From: Apostichopus japonicus
Taxonomy: Eukaryota; Echinodermata; Holothuroidea; Aspidochirotida; Stichopodidae
DNA length: 64,000 nucleotides
Reading direction: 5' to 3'
NCBI RefSeq assembly: GCF_037975245.1
Contig: NC_092582.1
Coordinates: forward strand, 18,750,577-18,814,576
The notes under the pieces are model-generated. The model saw only the letters and a list, made by a program, of their open reading frames with translations. It was not told the DNA's origin and did no database searches. The position numbers were made by a program, and so were the translations under genes. Every line of letters starts with the position of its first letter. Positions within the stretch are counted from its first letter, which is position 1. Below, piece after piece: positions 12,393 through 26,700 of the stretch.

Positions 12393-15300
12393 GTCCTCGA
12401 ATAAAGATGTTCTTTTAGAACGAGAAATTCCCATACTGGCAACATTCGTCTTTCATGACTGAAACTGATTTAAAAAAAAAAAGAATATATAGAGTATAGT
12501 GAAAACGATAAAGAAATTCCAAATTCATAGGTTTGATATATTATGCTTTAATCAAGGTTTGCGGGTGCATGTGCAGTTGAGTGCGCAAAATTCGTGGAAT
12601 TTGACTCACTGTCCTTCCTTAATGCAGTTATCTAAAACCGTGATGCCAAATTCACCCTGTATGGATGTGAATTTATGTAGGTTTGAATTTTCCACAGTCG
12701 AATGACAATTCTACTTAACTATAGCTTTCCATGACTCAAAAAGTCAACCTCATCTATAATTAACCGTGATACACCAGCCGCTTCCATTGTTCGATCGCAT
12801 GAGCTGTGATAACTAGTTAAACATACATACCGTAGAACGGCGTACAGCCTTACTTAATTAAGAAATCCCACGAAGCGTGAACGGTTCGTGTATAATGAAA
12901 GAGTTTACCATACAGCAAGCAGCACAGACAATCGTAAATAGACGGAGGCGTAACAGTGATCAATATAGCGCTCTCTACTATGGATGACACGTATATATAG
13001 AGAGAGAGAGCCGGTGGAAATTTTCTCACAGACATAAAATATGTAAAAATGAATACAAAACAGGTATGGGAAGCACAAATGCAGAGTCGACACGAATCGC
13101 GGGCGTTACTTCTACAAACCTTGCGAAGAAGTAAGTTTTGTGAACTGAGCGACTTGATGCGTATGGCATAGCCTAAGCGGAAAAGGTTAGAGACATATCA
13201 TAATTGGCCTAATCTATGTTTTGTTATGATTAAAATTTAGTTTCCCTATAAACAGCAACGTAGAGTGCCTTGTAATTACATTAATAAAGCTACCCAGTCT
13301 CGGTACTGTGAAAAATGAAAATTGGAACTGGTAACGATGTCCTTGGACTGTATGAACGCACTGTAGACTTGACCTGGCGTGTAATTAAAGCTTCTCAAAT
13401 GCAGTATTTCGTTCATGTTTATTTACTAGAAATATAACACAAGAATATTAGCAGGAAAATGTACACATTTTTTGGTGGCATGTGAAGTCAGTTTTACGGT
13501 CAACCATTTGTCACAACGGGCGAGGGAGGGGGTCGGTGCTCGGTGCTCGGTGCAGGATTGAATAGTTTACACCGGTGGGGTTCTCAAGAGGGGGCCAATT
13601 CCCTTTCGTTTGGTCTATTCATATTTTCAAGATAAAACGAGTAAATATTATTGAAACTGTAACCAATGTCAGTATAAGACCATGTTATAGATTTCAATAT
13701 TTTAGATTCAGCTTTCCCAAAACCTCTCGATTCCGAAAAAAAAAATTGATATAACATTGTAACGAATAAAAATGCCATTAATAGTTCATGAACATGTTAC
13801 TTGATGATGCCATACTTAGACTTGCTCAAGTTTTCAATGTTGAAGAATAATATCTCGCTCAAATGAAATGACATTTAGCTAATTGTTTGGACACAAATGC
13901 AACTTATTTTTTTTAAACCCTATACACCAATATATAATGATGATGGGTTGGGTATGTTTCTCATGCATGACTTCACCACCAGTCTATATGCGATTATTCC
14001 AGTTTACAAATTGAATGGAGCTGAATTATTAATCATACACGTTATAATGATTATATCTAACAATAAACGGCTATATATGGTTCCAGGAAAATTGTCTTTG
14101 ATGTATATAGTTCGAATTCGGAAGTCTCCTCGATTCACTTATTCCAACATATTAAAACCACCACCATCGCATCATGTTCTAATGTCATTATATATATATA
14201 TGACAATTTGTGAAACCTTGAAGTATCAACAACTTCTTAATTGAATTTATTATAAATCGTTAGAAGTTTGTACTTTAAAGGGAACTTGACTTTCTGTTCG
14301 AGATACAAAAAAAAAAAAACGGATGTTAAATTTTTTATATAGGTGGTACGTGAGCTCTACCGCGAAAAACTCATTTTCATCATCCGTGCATGCATGGGTT
14401 GAATCACGTCAAGTTATATTTTTTTTTATAAAAAGAGGTATGAAATATGGCTGCAAAGATGTATGATGTACGGTATGATCGAAAATGATACAGACTATAG
14501 TGTGTACCACGCCACACCGTTACTGTACCACCATCATCACCGTTTACACATACTTCTCAAGTTACGAAACACGAGCCTTCTGCTCATCAAACTCAGAATT
14601 ACTGGCTAAGGACCTGAGCCCGCCTGACCCTCCTCCCCTCTCCCTTTCAACCCCTACCCAAAAATTAAAATTATAGTTACTACTTCATCCTTGCGTGTAG
14701 CCCTAATTATATGGACCTATAATTTCTAGCCTAAATTTGTCTCAGATCGAATGCACCATTTTACGTCTAAAATGTTGTTGTTGTTTTTTTGTTTTGTTGC
14801 GGGGAGGTACCCCAACACATCCCTACATTGGAGTCATGCGTTTCAACCAACTGATGGACAAACATGTCCTCTTTGAAATCTTGTATCCGCCTCAGAATGA
14901 GTCTGACGTTACCGATTGTTTCACGTTTGAAATGTGACCAAATTGAAAATCTGTGTTTTTTTTCTTCTAGTTATAGCGAGTAGTTTATACGTTCTCCCTG
15001 CTTGGACAATTTCTATCAGCTTTGGCTATATTACTGATGTGTACTTTGGTCATCTATAGTGTCATTTGTGTCCTTTATTCTATTTTGCTATATCATAACA
15101 TGATGTTAATAACATAAAATCAAAATGAATGAAAAATGAACCAAAAATACTTGGGCTAATGCAAATGTCCTGTAACAATGGCGCACTATGTGATATGCAG
15201 GTGCTCAAAATCTAAGTTCAGTGTAATTATCTCTGCAGCGGCGCACCGTACATTTCACACAATAGTGTGTCTATATATTAACATAGCGGGAAACTGCCTA

Positions 15301-16320
15301 CTCCCAGGATGGACTCTAAGCGTATATTGGACTTAGACAAATGTATATGTCCTATATAGCTTGCAATTACTATACAGTGGAAACGAAGCGATCCGAATCG
15401 TGTATTGGCTATATGCAAGTACAGTAATAGAAGGGGGACAATGGACTCTATATACCTTCATACATTAATCATATTAGTAACGCAAATCCGTCAAGGCGCA
15501 ACTAGAGCAAATAGGCCTATACACGTCCGCTATATTCCGTGTAATAAAACTGCCACCACGTTTCATCACAGACGCACTCTGTCATATATATATATATATA
15601 TATAGCGTGAACTATTCTTACATAATTTCTTACTTAAATTTTTGAAAGTATAAGCAAAGAGTTTGACTGTAAATCTATTATTTTAAAAACCTTAACTTGG
15701 TTAAAACGACCCCCCCCCCACCCCTGTTTGGACACGGAAAAAAGGCCTATGTTAATCCAAGATGGTTGCAAATAGGTTTCTCGGTAGTAATATCAAACAT
15801 ATTATTTTAATATTATTCAGTGTTCAAGCTTCAAACGATATTTTCTGGAACCTCAGTCTTTTTTTTAATTTCAAACAAATTTGAATTGGAGCGTTTTTCT
15901 TTATGCCTTATACATCATTGGTTTTTGACGCAGCTCAAAATCACACAATGGTGAAAACCAAATACGTAATTTCTGTATTGAGTTATATAGGTGAGGACTG
16001 ACGAGTATGACATTTGATCTGTTTTCTTGGATCACAGAATTCTCAATAAAAAAAGAGCAAAAATCGTAATTGGACACAGAATTTTTCGTGGTCCTAAATA
16101 GCTAAGAATGACACTTATATTGCAACTGGATACAAATTTCACCAATATGCCTGGAATATAATCCCCTCTATAATGATGTACAGATACATCTATCCCTGGT
16201 TGATATGATTTCAAGATAATGATAATGATAATGGATGTCAATAGTACCAGAGATTATCATGTGACCCTGAATGATATTACATTATATATAACATTCAACC
16301 ACACGACCTTAATTATTTAG

Positions 16321-16498
16321 AGTAGTATTAGTACATTATATCATCTTTTCCAATCATCATTTTTGTTTTGTTTCACGTTATAAACGAAAATGAATTTGCA
16401 GACGATTTAAAGTAGTAGTAGGCTACATTATATCATCTTTCCAATCATCATTTTGTTTTGTTTCACGTTATCAAACGAAAATGAGTTTGCAGACATTT
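16321..16498 (+). repeat. Tandem duplication, ~92-bp unit, two copies
   Basis: ACATTATATCATCTTT, CCAATCATCATTTT, GTTTTGTTTCACGTTAT and AACGAAAATGA recur in order at 16333 and 16425 with a few indels. It lies just inside the AT-AC intron, near its donor. Confidence 0.85.
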
Positions 16499-16551
16499 GA
16501 AACAACAAATAATAATAATAGTAATCATAATCATAATTTGTAAAAGGATAT

Positions 16552-16763
16552 GGCCACTCGGTCAGCCATTTTGCACATCTTCGGATGACGTTTTCTTCGC
16601 TAAATATAAACAAGGAACGATCGCTAGTGAGGACAGATAGAAGGAAACCTAGCCTTGATTTCCTTCTGGCGCTGCCGTCAGACTCCCCCGACTCACTCTC
16701 CCGCTTGCCGCTGTCCACCGTGTCCGAGTACGGCGTAGATGGTGACGTGGTTAACTGTGCCAT
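16552..16763 (-). CDS. cav2: Cav2 exon 1: cytoplasmic N terminus up to IS1
   Basis: Seventy codons from ATG at 16763 plus two bases (CC). Residues 1-48 are hydrophilic and Ser/Thr-rich with a basic patch (ARRKSR). Residues 49-70 match the Cav2 pre-IS1 segment: RSLFIFSEENVIRRCAKWL, then TEW. In vertebrate Cav2 this segment reads RSLF-FSEDN and ends TEWP at the same exon boundary. The ATG has a strong context (A at -3, G at +4). However, the bases just before it, tttctttcattatag then A, look like a splice acceptor. The ATG may therefore be the true start in a first coding exon, or an internal Met of a longer isoform. The donor is not GT: the exon ends ..GAGTGGCC and the intron begins ATATCCTTT, the minor-spliceosome AT-AC consensus. 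Confidence 0.9.
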
Positions 16764-16785
16764 TCTATAATGAAAGAAAAGAGTA
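16749..16785 (-). promoter_or_regulatory. Cav2 start codon context with overlapping splice acceptor
   Basis: In transcript sense the sequence is ctcttttctttcattatag followed by AATGGCACAG. The ATG has a strong context, yet the pyrimidine tract plus AG directly before it is a good acceptor. If used, the exon begins with a single A (phase 2 entry). This makes a 5' untranslated exon or an upstream coding exon possible. Confidence 0.55.
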
Positions 16786-17409
16786 GAATAATATTAGCCT
16801 ATCAATCAGTATCAGCAATTATTAATCATGTTACGATTAGGCTTTCAAATATTGACGCATCTGAAACATATATATTATACCTAATCTTCCCTTACCTTAC
16901 CTTCTATAGATGGCCTTTCTGCACACTATACAACAATGATTGGAAGCTCAAAAAATATGGTCCGAGTAACATAATTACATACATACTGCATATCATCTTT
17001 TAAAATAAATAATAAGCAAAAGTTCTGATATTTCTTTCATTCTCGAAAAATAGAGACAGGTTTGTATAGTATATATAGCAGGCTATACACTATACAAGCC
17101 CAAGCATGTTAATTCGCTAGATACTAATCGTACATGAGGGACACGATGGGGGAAAAACTCAAATGAAAATAACTCTTTTCTTCATAATATAACTATACCA
17201 CAATGAATTAAATAAAACTGTAAGCTGTTTTCTATATAACCAATGATGTCTACTCAAAATGAGCCAACAAAATTCCAGGAATTACCGAACTATGACTATC
17301 CCCAATTCAAGGAATGAATATGCTAAAATTCGAGGCAATATATTAACTGTCATGCATGCGCGGACGTAAAGTGAATTACCATCGATACAAAATATATAGT
17401 TCAATCATG

Positions 17410-17412
<3 letters not shown>

Positions 17413-17482
<70 letters not shown>
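17413..17482. repeat. (TA)n microsatellite, 70 bp
   Basis: Uninterrupted TA repeats. Confidence 0.97.
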
Positions 17483-17485
<3 letters not shown>

Positions 17486-20400
17486 TACAGTGCTGTTAAT
17501 AAATGAAAGTATAATAAAAATTTAAAAGTCGAACTGGAATTTGTAGTTCGTGGTAGAAGTGATCGCCTCGGAGAAAGTATAAAGTGGGGAAAAAATGATT
17601 TTATAAAAAAAAAGTTAACAAATTTCCGTGAGAAATCAAGGGAAGATTCTGACAAGGACATTGACGAATGGTATATAAGCCATTTGACAAGGTAGAGTAC
17701 GTATATAAGGACTCCTGGTATAGAGAGTAACATCAATATACCGTATTGATTACAACACAATAATGAAATTTACGAAATGTCACAAACATCTGTATTCACA
17801 CACTGCAGTAAGAGCATGGGGCAGACGGATGATTTTTACGATTCGTGTAATAAAAAACGGAGATATAGACAAAACAAAGGCGGGAATAGTTTCAGAGAAA
17901 TCTGATTATTTTTTTCTGTCTTCAATTGGGAAATCTCGTTGAGGAGATTACTATTTTTTAGTGGTCTTTCTTTAACAGGATGTACAAAATCATTTCTTCT
18001 TGTTTAATAGACTCATGAGAGTGATAAAATTCTGAGCTTTGTACGACGCCTACTCTTTCTGTGATGTGGTGTGATATGTGCGGGTATACACTATCTGTAG
18101 GCTATCTATCATTGGTCATGAATACAATTATCATATACTGCTGTAGAAGCGGTCGACGCTGTGCGCATGTCTGTGTGGCATATCAATTGTTTCTGGTATT
18201 TGATATTTGTCGGTAAAATCGGAACATACGTTAAAGGACCATTATCTTCTTAAACATCGTGGAATTGGCTTCACATGTTATAGTTCTTACACAGAGCTTT
18301 TGGTTGCTTTGTAAAATGTACGGTCCGCTCACGAAATCTTCATCAGATTATCAAAATGAGGGTTTTACTTCAGTAGTAATTACATACTAAAGCAAAAATA
18401 AGTTGCCATTCCACACACGCAAACATACACACATGCGTGATCATACCCACGCGTGCATATGAACAACCGTGAAATAAAAACAAAATCACTGATAGCCTTC
18501 GCAAGATAATGTAAGAGAAAGTCTTCGAACGCTCGGCTACACAAATATATATATTCATAACCATGAACATACATAGCGATCATAGAACATTTATATTATT
18601 AGTAATGGTACACACATATCCTCATTGACGTACAAGATTGTTGAAAACTCGACACCAACCCTGACAGAAATCAATGGTGGTTTCACTGTCAGCTGCAGGG
18701 AGTCGCCAGTGAAAAGATAATTATTGATCTTTGAAACAAAGGTTTGGGTGCGGACAAAGATATTCATCCAGGGAAAGTGTTAATATCTTTAACAGTTGAT
18801 TATCATATCCACATTAATTTTAGAAGAGGGGAAAAAAGGTATATGAACCCTGTTGTTATGTAAGCCTATAGTAAGATGTAAGGCTGGTAAAAATCGACAT
18901 AACAACGGATACCCACTTATGAAATACCTTCTTTTGTATTTTATAAGTTCAGTGGCACTATAGTATGAAGCACAAGTTGAGCGTAAAGAACTTACAACAG
19001 CAATGAATACAGTCTTTCCATTGATGAGATTATATGATAAAAGTGGAATGCCTACTAATGAGAGTGTATATAACGACTATACAACTAAATTGGTTTTGTG
19101 TGTGATGACATATGAATTTGAGGGAGGTATGATTAGTTGTGTGATGCTATAACATTCACATGAATGATGTTATAAATAAAGTTTCAGGTGATGCATGGAA
19201 CATAGACCTCTTAAAATATTTCGTTGCTATGAACCTTTTTTTCTCTAGACGGAACAAAAGTCTAAATGTGAGCAGTAACATATATGGTCAAGCCCCACAT
19301 GTGTTCTAGCCAAATGTTACAAATTAGATTACTAGTTAAAAGCTTTCAATCTTTGAATTATTTGCAACAGAGTCGTTTTCCATTACGTATAGGCCTATAT
19401 ACACTTTGGATGTTAGTACAATATGCGCCATTGTCATATACGGTACTGCTTTTAGGTGTATTTTCTACGCAACAGCGAACGCACGCAGCGAACGCATGTG
19501 GTTCAGTTCTGTCACGTCATCGCAAAACAAGTGGTATACCATACTTTATCAAACAAGCTGAACGATTGTTGTTGACAAAATAAGTAAATAACAACTAACT
19601 CAGAGATTATATCTGATTTTATAATAAAAGAATGAAAACAAACTAACACCTATGCAACCTAAATCGTCTCTTTGTGCAACGATATGTTTATTAAAGGATG
19701 GCTATCAACAGTAGGTTAGTCTTTATATGTGAATGTCTGGGGGGGGGGGGGGCGGAATACAACTTTGAGTGTCAGTAATGTTTTCTTTAGCTATCCCGGT
19801 TGCAAATTACTTACTTTCTATGATGTGATAAATATCTGTTATTCTCCTTTAATCATAAATATGTGATGACGTCGACTCCTCAGTCTGCAGGCCTAAATGT
19901 TAATATTAATCCATCGGGGTTTTTTTTTTTCGTTGTAAATTCTAACAATTCAACCAAAGGATATTTGGTTAAATTCAACAGAGCACCCTTGCATGACATT
20001 CAACACCATATGTCCTTGACAAATTTGTAACGCATTGTAAACATTTCGAGGTCATAAAAGTCTCATATTTTCACATTGATTATTTATTTTTTTGCATCCC
20101 AACAAGTGACGTAACGATCTGTGCATTAGACTAATGGTCCAGTCACTTTAACTGATGGAACTCAGCTGCTTAAATGATAATTTCTCAAAACTTGTTAAAA
20201 AAAAAAAGTGTTATAGGAATACATCATATAGACTTATGGCAACGCCTTTTCACGGTCTTAAAGTCATCGTTTAAAGGTTCGAGATGACTGCCTTAATTGT
20301 GCTTTGTGGTTCAGTTGATTTTAATTTACATATGTGAAATGATAACGGGATATATACACGATGTCAGAACTTATACGATTCTTTTGCAAATTGTGTCAAT

Positions 20401-20621
20401 CAATAAATAGGTAACACCAGGTGACGACCACATTTTTTTTAGTATATTTACTAAGACATGAATGTTTTAGGTATTGTTTCATCATTTTATTACACTTATC
20501 TGGACAAAAACATATAATGCATATACAACTGTCGAGTCTAAAACAAAACTAATACCATTTTGAAATCATTTTTGGGTGATCCTTATTGTTTTGAAATTGT
20601 ATTCTAGGTGTACAAATATCA

Positions 20622-20652
20622 CCCCCCCCCCCCCACCCACCCACCCACCCAT
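20622..20652 (+). repeat. C-run passing into (CCCA)n
   Basis: Fourteen or so C residues followed by four ACCC units. Confidence 0.95.
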
Positions 20653-22615
20653 GTAGGTCAGTAAGCTTGTTTACGGTGAACTCAAGTAGTTATGCTAAGA
20701 TGATCGCAAAGGGGGGTATTGCAGTTAAGGGGACACTGATTTACGAGCCAGGAATAATTTGGAAATATGGTTTAATCAACTATTGAAAGGTACTTTCAAA
20801 GGAAGTAGCTTCGCTTCGTCTAAATGTATTTTAGTGCGCTTATGCCTTTTTAATTCTGACAATTTTGTGGTCTATAATTCATAATTTGCATTGAATAAAT
20901 AGGAATTCTGGAAGTGTAAAAAACAGAACACATAAATCTACATTGCAAGATTTCGGGATTTTGTTCAATTTTTTGCTGTTGTTGTTTTTGTGTGTTCCAA
21001 TGGTTTTTATCGCTTTTGTCTTCTTCTGGTGAACTGACTAGAAGTATACGCAATTCGTACATCAAAGAAGCTATATATAGAATGACTCGGTAGCGAGATT
21101 GTAATCAAGCCCAAATTCAGATAGTGCGTTTGTGGCTTCCGTTATTACCTAAAACATGATCTATATTATACAATAACAACTCCACAAGTGTATCTATTTA
21201 TTTCACATCTTTCACGGGAGTACCGTAGTTTATCATATACTTACTAAGTAAATAGTATAAACAAGCAATTCGATTCAGCCGTCAATATAGCTTGTCTATT
21301 TCCAAAAAATATAAAATCATTAAACTGCAACATTTTCTATAGACTGAATGTTTTTATTGTGGCTGGTAATAGAATTCACAAAGCCTAAGCTTTCTAACAG
21401 CTTCAATCAATTTTATATATGTTTTCAGCTGTATTGCTTTGGTGCCGCGTTATCACATTGAAAAGTCATATAAATTCAAATGAATATTTAGGGAATACAT
21501 TTTTGTTAAATTACAGAAGAGTAAAATCAATTTCTCAGTCTTTTGCCACAGGTTGACAAATCAGTTTTATCACATTATACGTGTATGTGCATAAGACATT
21601 CACATTGTATTCTTCTTTTATAATTATGCATACTATTTGAACTAATGTTCTAGTGACCAAAAAAACTATGAGTTTCAACTTAATTGATAAGTACATATTT
21701 TAAATACTTTATACACTAAAACAAACTTAAAACGGAGTATTTGTGAAAATATTTACAGGGTTGACCATTTTAGTGACGAAACGGTTTTGCTATACCATGC
21801 AATAATGCCCTACATACTATTTGCGTGCAAGAGGCGAAAGCTATAACTCACCGATCACGTTACAGTAATTAACTCGATGAGAAAGATTTGTGGTTTTCTC
21901 CGGAACATGAATCAATCACGTTTTTTCTCGTTTACACAATGTTTTCCGAATCATACTGTATTACTATTTCAGTTGCAAAGTAAATTTCTCCATCGTTCAC
22001 AATTCTTTAATATTTCACCTCAAATATATCCGAAATGATTTGATACAGTGGAAGACAATAATATTCAATCCGTTCAGTGTTTATATACGCAATCCTATTG
22101 AATTTTAGTTGTGTTGTAAATTCTAATGTTCACCTTTCCGAATTTGGTAGATTATTCACCAACAAACCTCACAAAAAACACAAACAAATAACAAATAGAA
22201 TGACAGCTGTTATTCTGTCACTTAGAATACGCTTATTCCCATACAAAATAGGGCCATCTCCAACTGAAAGCCGCGTAACAACACATTCACTATATTGCCT
22301 GACGAATATGTACAAAACTATGCCTCATGCAATGTTAGTAGTACACAATATTGTATATGGATATATCGACCACAGTGAAACACACACACACACACGCACG
22401 CACAGTACAGTACAGTTAAGAGAAGGTCGCACGTTAACTCATACATATTCATAAGAGATCATTTCTGCGGGTTTCAGAAGTAAGCTGTAAAAAGCAATTA
22501 TAGAATGAGAGCCCTTTTGTGTAATTAAGGCAGGATGGCTTGTTGGTTGTGTGCATATGAAGTCTAGCTGGGAATATATGATGTGCAACATATTTTAAAC
22601 AGTGCATACACGAAA

Positions 22616-22617
<2 letters not shown>

Positions 22618-22672
<55 letters not shown>
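22618..22672. repeat. (TA)n microsatellite
   Basis: Uninterrupted TA repeats, about 55 bases. Confidence 0.97.
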
Positions 22673-22674
<2 letters not shown>

Positions 22675-23612
22675 GTATACATATATGCATGCAGAAATAA
22701 ACGTATCCATATAGCATGATACAACGAATGCGAACATTGTGCATATTATACGAAACCTGACACATGTTTAAGTAGTTTAATCAATTTGACACCTTGGTTT
22801 TAATTGCGTAAACCTGGGAATTTATTGTTGCGTATGTGAAATGTAGAACCATTGTATTCAGAATTTGTAATACGACATGCAAATATCACTCGCCGAAGTC
22901 CCGAGAATAACGTTATGAAGTGATTTTAGCTACCGTTTCAGTTTGGCACTATTTCACAAAGGATTTTATTATATTTTTCAAAAACTATTAGAGAGATTGC
23001 TACAAATTGCACGATGTTATCGGTAACTTATTAAAGGGTTATTTATTTGGCTAATGTAATGAGATAAATTAACAAAATGTGTGGATACGGTGTTTTGGAG
23101 GCAAAATTGGATGAAAGGTTGCTTGCACTTATATTTTGTTATAAGTAATGACTTCTCACTTGACAATAAGTTTGTACATATTCACATAATGGATATATAT
23201 ATATATATATATTTATATATTTATATTTTTATATATTATTAAGAAGCTTTGAACGCTGATGATATGTATTACTTGGAACTTGTTTTATTATCGGGTAAAG
23301 CGGAGTTTTCTGAAGGAGATGTGGGGCATGGGGAGGATGGGGGAGGGTAGAGGAGGTGGGGTAGGATGGGGTTAGTGTGATTTGTAATCTACTTGTTTTC
23401 TTTGCTTTGTTTTCATATAATGGCATTTAGAGTTTTGCCATAACAGCTTCGTCAGATTTGAATAGTCACTGAAAACAACTATTCTTATAGTTTGCTCTAC
23501 ATAATTATCATTCTTTCTATAAAAAAGGAGATAATTGAATGAATATAAAGAAATTGTTCAATGTATTATTATGAATACATTGCATATAGAAAAGATACAT
23601 GAATGAATGAAG

Positions 23613-23714
23613 GAATGCACGAATAAATGAATGAATAAATAAATAATTAAACTTGATTTTTTTGAATGCACGAATAAATGAATGAATAAATAAATAATTA
23701 AACTTGATTTATTT
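23613..23714 (+). repeat. 51-bp tandem duplication of an A-rich GAATGAATAAATA sequence
   Basis: GAATGCACGAATAAATGAAT, then GAATAAATAAATAATTAAAC and TTGATTT occur twice, starting at 23613 and 23664, nearly identical. Confidence 0.9.
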
Positions 23715-26700
23715 ACGTCATGTTGAATATAACCTCTCCGGGAATTTCACATGTGCCTCTATTATATTATGTACATGTTTTGTTGTTGTTCAAAATTGCT
23801 GAGATTTCCAAAACAAATTGCTTATAATTGGCTTCATGTTTTTTTTTCCATTAGGATATAAGCCTGACCAAGCGAACTCACCTATAGAGCTTGAGTTTGG
23901 AATGGTCTTTATTTATTAAAATAACTATAGATAGAAACCACACTAAAACTAGTCGGTCGTACCTTTAGGGTAATTACGACTCAGGCTTTCCTCTCTCTCC
24001 TATCTTTCTCTCTCTTTCTTATCTTCATATCTAAACATTTATTCTTTTACTATATGATCAGTCCGCTCGTGCATTTAATTGCTTACGGAATGAGGCACCT
24101 GCCGGTCTGGTGCGAGGTCGAATAGTATATTTCACAGTTTACCAGAGGTATCCAAGAAAGCTACGTACAGTACGACCTCGGGGTACACATATGGTTCGCA
24201 TGCATGGTTGAGAAAATAATGATGACAACTATGCGATATGAGATTAGAAAAAATAAAAGGGAGAATGTAGGGGGGAGAAAAAAATGTGTGATAAAGTCAC
24301 GCAATGATAGCATGCAAAATTATACTCACAGAGAACACTGGTATATAGCATTGATGATGCTTAAAAGTCATTCTTTCCCCCCACAGTAATTTAGTCTTAT
24401 TTTGAAAGAATATATTCACTTTTTTGAAAGAAATGGATGACGACCTAGTTTACATATTCGATGTTGTTTAATAAAAATAATAATAATTATAATAAATGGT
24501 ACTTATAACTCAGAGCGCACTCTTAAGTTACTTGGAAATGTAAGAGAACTTTGTCATTTGCAAAATTACAAGTGAACAAATTGTTAAACCTTGTACTTAG
24601 AAAAATATATGTAAAAAAAAAATAGGCCTAACCAGACACAGAAAAGTATACTATTTGAAAATTAATACCCAATGGTAAAAATGTTGGAAAATATTTTGAA
24701 ATTTGAAATGCTAGAATGGTGGGTGCAATAACTATATATATCCTACTTTATAATAATCAAGAGATGATGCTCACACGTCATAAATCATAGATCTATAACA
24801 GGCTGATACTTAAACACTAGGAGATATCATAAAGAACTCTATATGAGATCTATATAAGACTATATATACAGAATGTCAGCATTAACGTCGATATAGAAAG
24901 ACTTATAGCTGATAAGGTAAAATTCATTTGAAATTTCTAGGAATAGAATGTAATTGAAGATCTTGCACGTGTCATTAATCTACATAATTTGGCCAAAACG
25001 TCTTGCTGGATTTCGTTATGTGTATGCTTACTGTATATGGTCATTATCACAGAATTTGTCATAGTCAAATTCTGCACTATCAACCAACTATTTTTCTCCC
25101 CTTCAATAATTTTTAAACACTAAAAACACTATAAATGAGGACAAATTCAGGTGTCTTCAGAACCACACCCATAGCTTAACATGCTAGAAATACCGTATCA
25201 TCATCTCATAGGGTACAATGAGCATTTATTGTGTAAATCGCTTAAATAACAAACCAAATAGACCTTTTTCCTCCTCCACATGGAATTGTAGCCTAGCCTA
25301 TAGCCTAACACATTTCAACTACAAACGCGCGACAAATCAAACCGGCATAATATACACTAGCCTATATATCCAGTACACATAGTCTTCATGCAGACTTATC
25401 TCAAAGCCGACCTAGTAAACATGCTGTTAAGAATGACGAGAGCTCTTCTCTTATGAGTCAAAGATACCCCTGGGAAGATCAGTTGCCATAGTAACTCTTA
25501 AAACCAACCTCAAGATAGCCGAAAGTGATAGATCACTTGAAGCAAGTCTTGGGCGGGATAACAAAAAGCTTCCTCTTATACTGCAGTGCATATAGTCTCG
25601 GAGCTTGACGAAAAGGTCATGCATGTGTTTAATTTATGCAGAAGAAACCAAATTTTGCGTATAAGGTTTACAATATATTGAGGCTGTTCGACATTTACAG
25701 CAAAATTTTTCTCATATAACTTGAGCGAAAATTGTATCCAGAGAGAATGAAGGCAAGGTGAAAGAAACTGCAGGCCTTCAAATATATGTCACACAGAAGA
25801 AAAAACGTTCGTCTGTAAGATTATTGACTTTTTATTTAGAAAAAAAAACACATATGCGATGACATTTATTTGAAATTCATCTGAAGGCTGTTTGAAGTCA
25901 TCCTGGCATTTCGTTACTTCATATGGAGTCTAGAAACGTACTATATGTGTGAAGTGAATTCTAGTAACTATAACAAATGTAACAAAATGTGCCGATTAAT
26001 TAGTTCTACTGAAATTAAATGAAGGTTAGCTAAACATTTGTCAACATTAAGAGAATTGAATGTAAAGGGGAAAAAATGATTCCGGGCTCCGTCACAATAT
26101 ATCTAACAGTATAACATTTCAATTTTAGTATTATAAAATTTGGCAACAGCGATCAATATTATAATCGATTAAAAATAGTCATAGGTGTAACAAAATCTAT
26201 CTTTGTTATGAACTATACCACACAAAATATTTCAAACGAATTCGTTATTGTCTCAAAAACGTGGAAATTAAAAGGGAATTTGAAAGGTGAAAACAATCAA
26301 CATTTTGGAATAAACCTATTTTTATTCTAAGCACAAGAGTCGCATGCTTTGATAAGCTAAACATTATAAACTTCCATACAGTTCAAATCAGTAACTTACA
26401 TACGGTTATCATGCTATATATATATTTATGAACAATTTGTTTCTGTAGCCTGGAAATATTGGTACATGAATATTTGGAATAAAACGATGACAATTTTAGC
26501 TGAAGCTCATGACAGTGCTATTTTTAAAAGGCGTTGAAAGGGACTACAATGCCGGCTTTCTAAAACTATAAAATGAAAATGTTGTGAAATGAGCTTTTTT
26601 CCTCGTTGGCCGGCTATTTTACCAAACCTACAACGTATAAGGCAAGATTAGGCGCCCTCCTGTGTTATATTTCTTCGCTAAATGAAGGTTAATGTGCAAG

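Larger units (their letters stand above)
9719..16551 (-). other. U12-type AT-AC intron between Cav2 exons 1 and 2 (6,833 bp)
   Basis: Reading the minus strand, the intron begins ATATCCTTT, a perfect U12 AT-AC donor. It ends TTCCTTAAT-tatatttgttc-AC, a textbook U12 branch site about 14 bases before a terminal AC. No AG acceptor exists between an in-frame TAA and the first IS1 codons, so a GT-AG model fails. Removing the intron joins CC to T and gives [14 protein letters not shown], the expected Cav2 sequence. An AT-AC intron at this early position is known in animal Nav and Cav genes. The intron holds a hAT-type MITE, older interspersed repeats (10178-11690; 12090-12390), a pyrimidine-rich stretch (12175-12345) and a ~92-bp tandem duplication (16321-16498). 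I saw no coding exon inside it. Confidence 0.9.

Noticed and set aside
12055-12462. Open frames on both strands at a Lys/Arg/Glu or Phe/Ser-rich stretch
   Set aside because: Translation of a purine/pyrimidine run inside repeat fragments.
13897-14244. 115-codon open frame on the plus strand
   Set aside because: Composition of intronic AT-rich DNA, no domain words; it lies in the Cav2 AT-AC intron.
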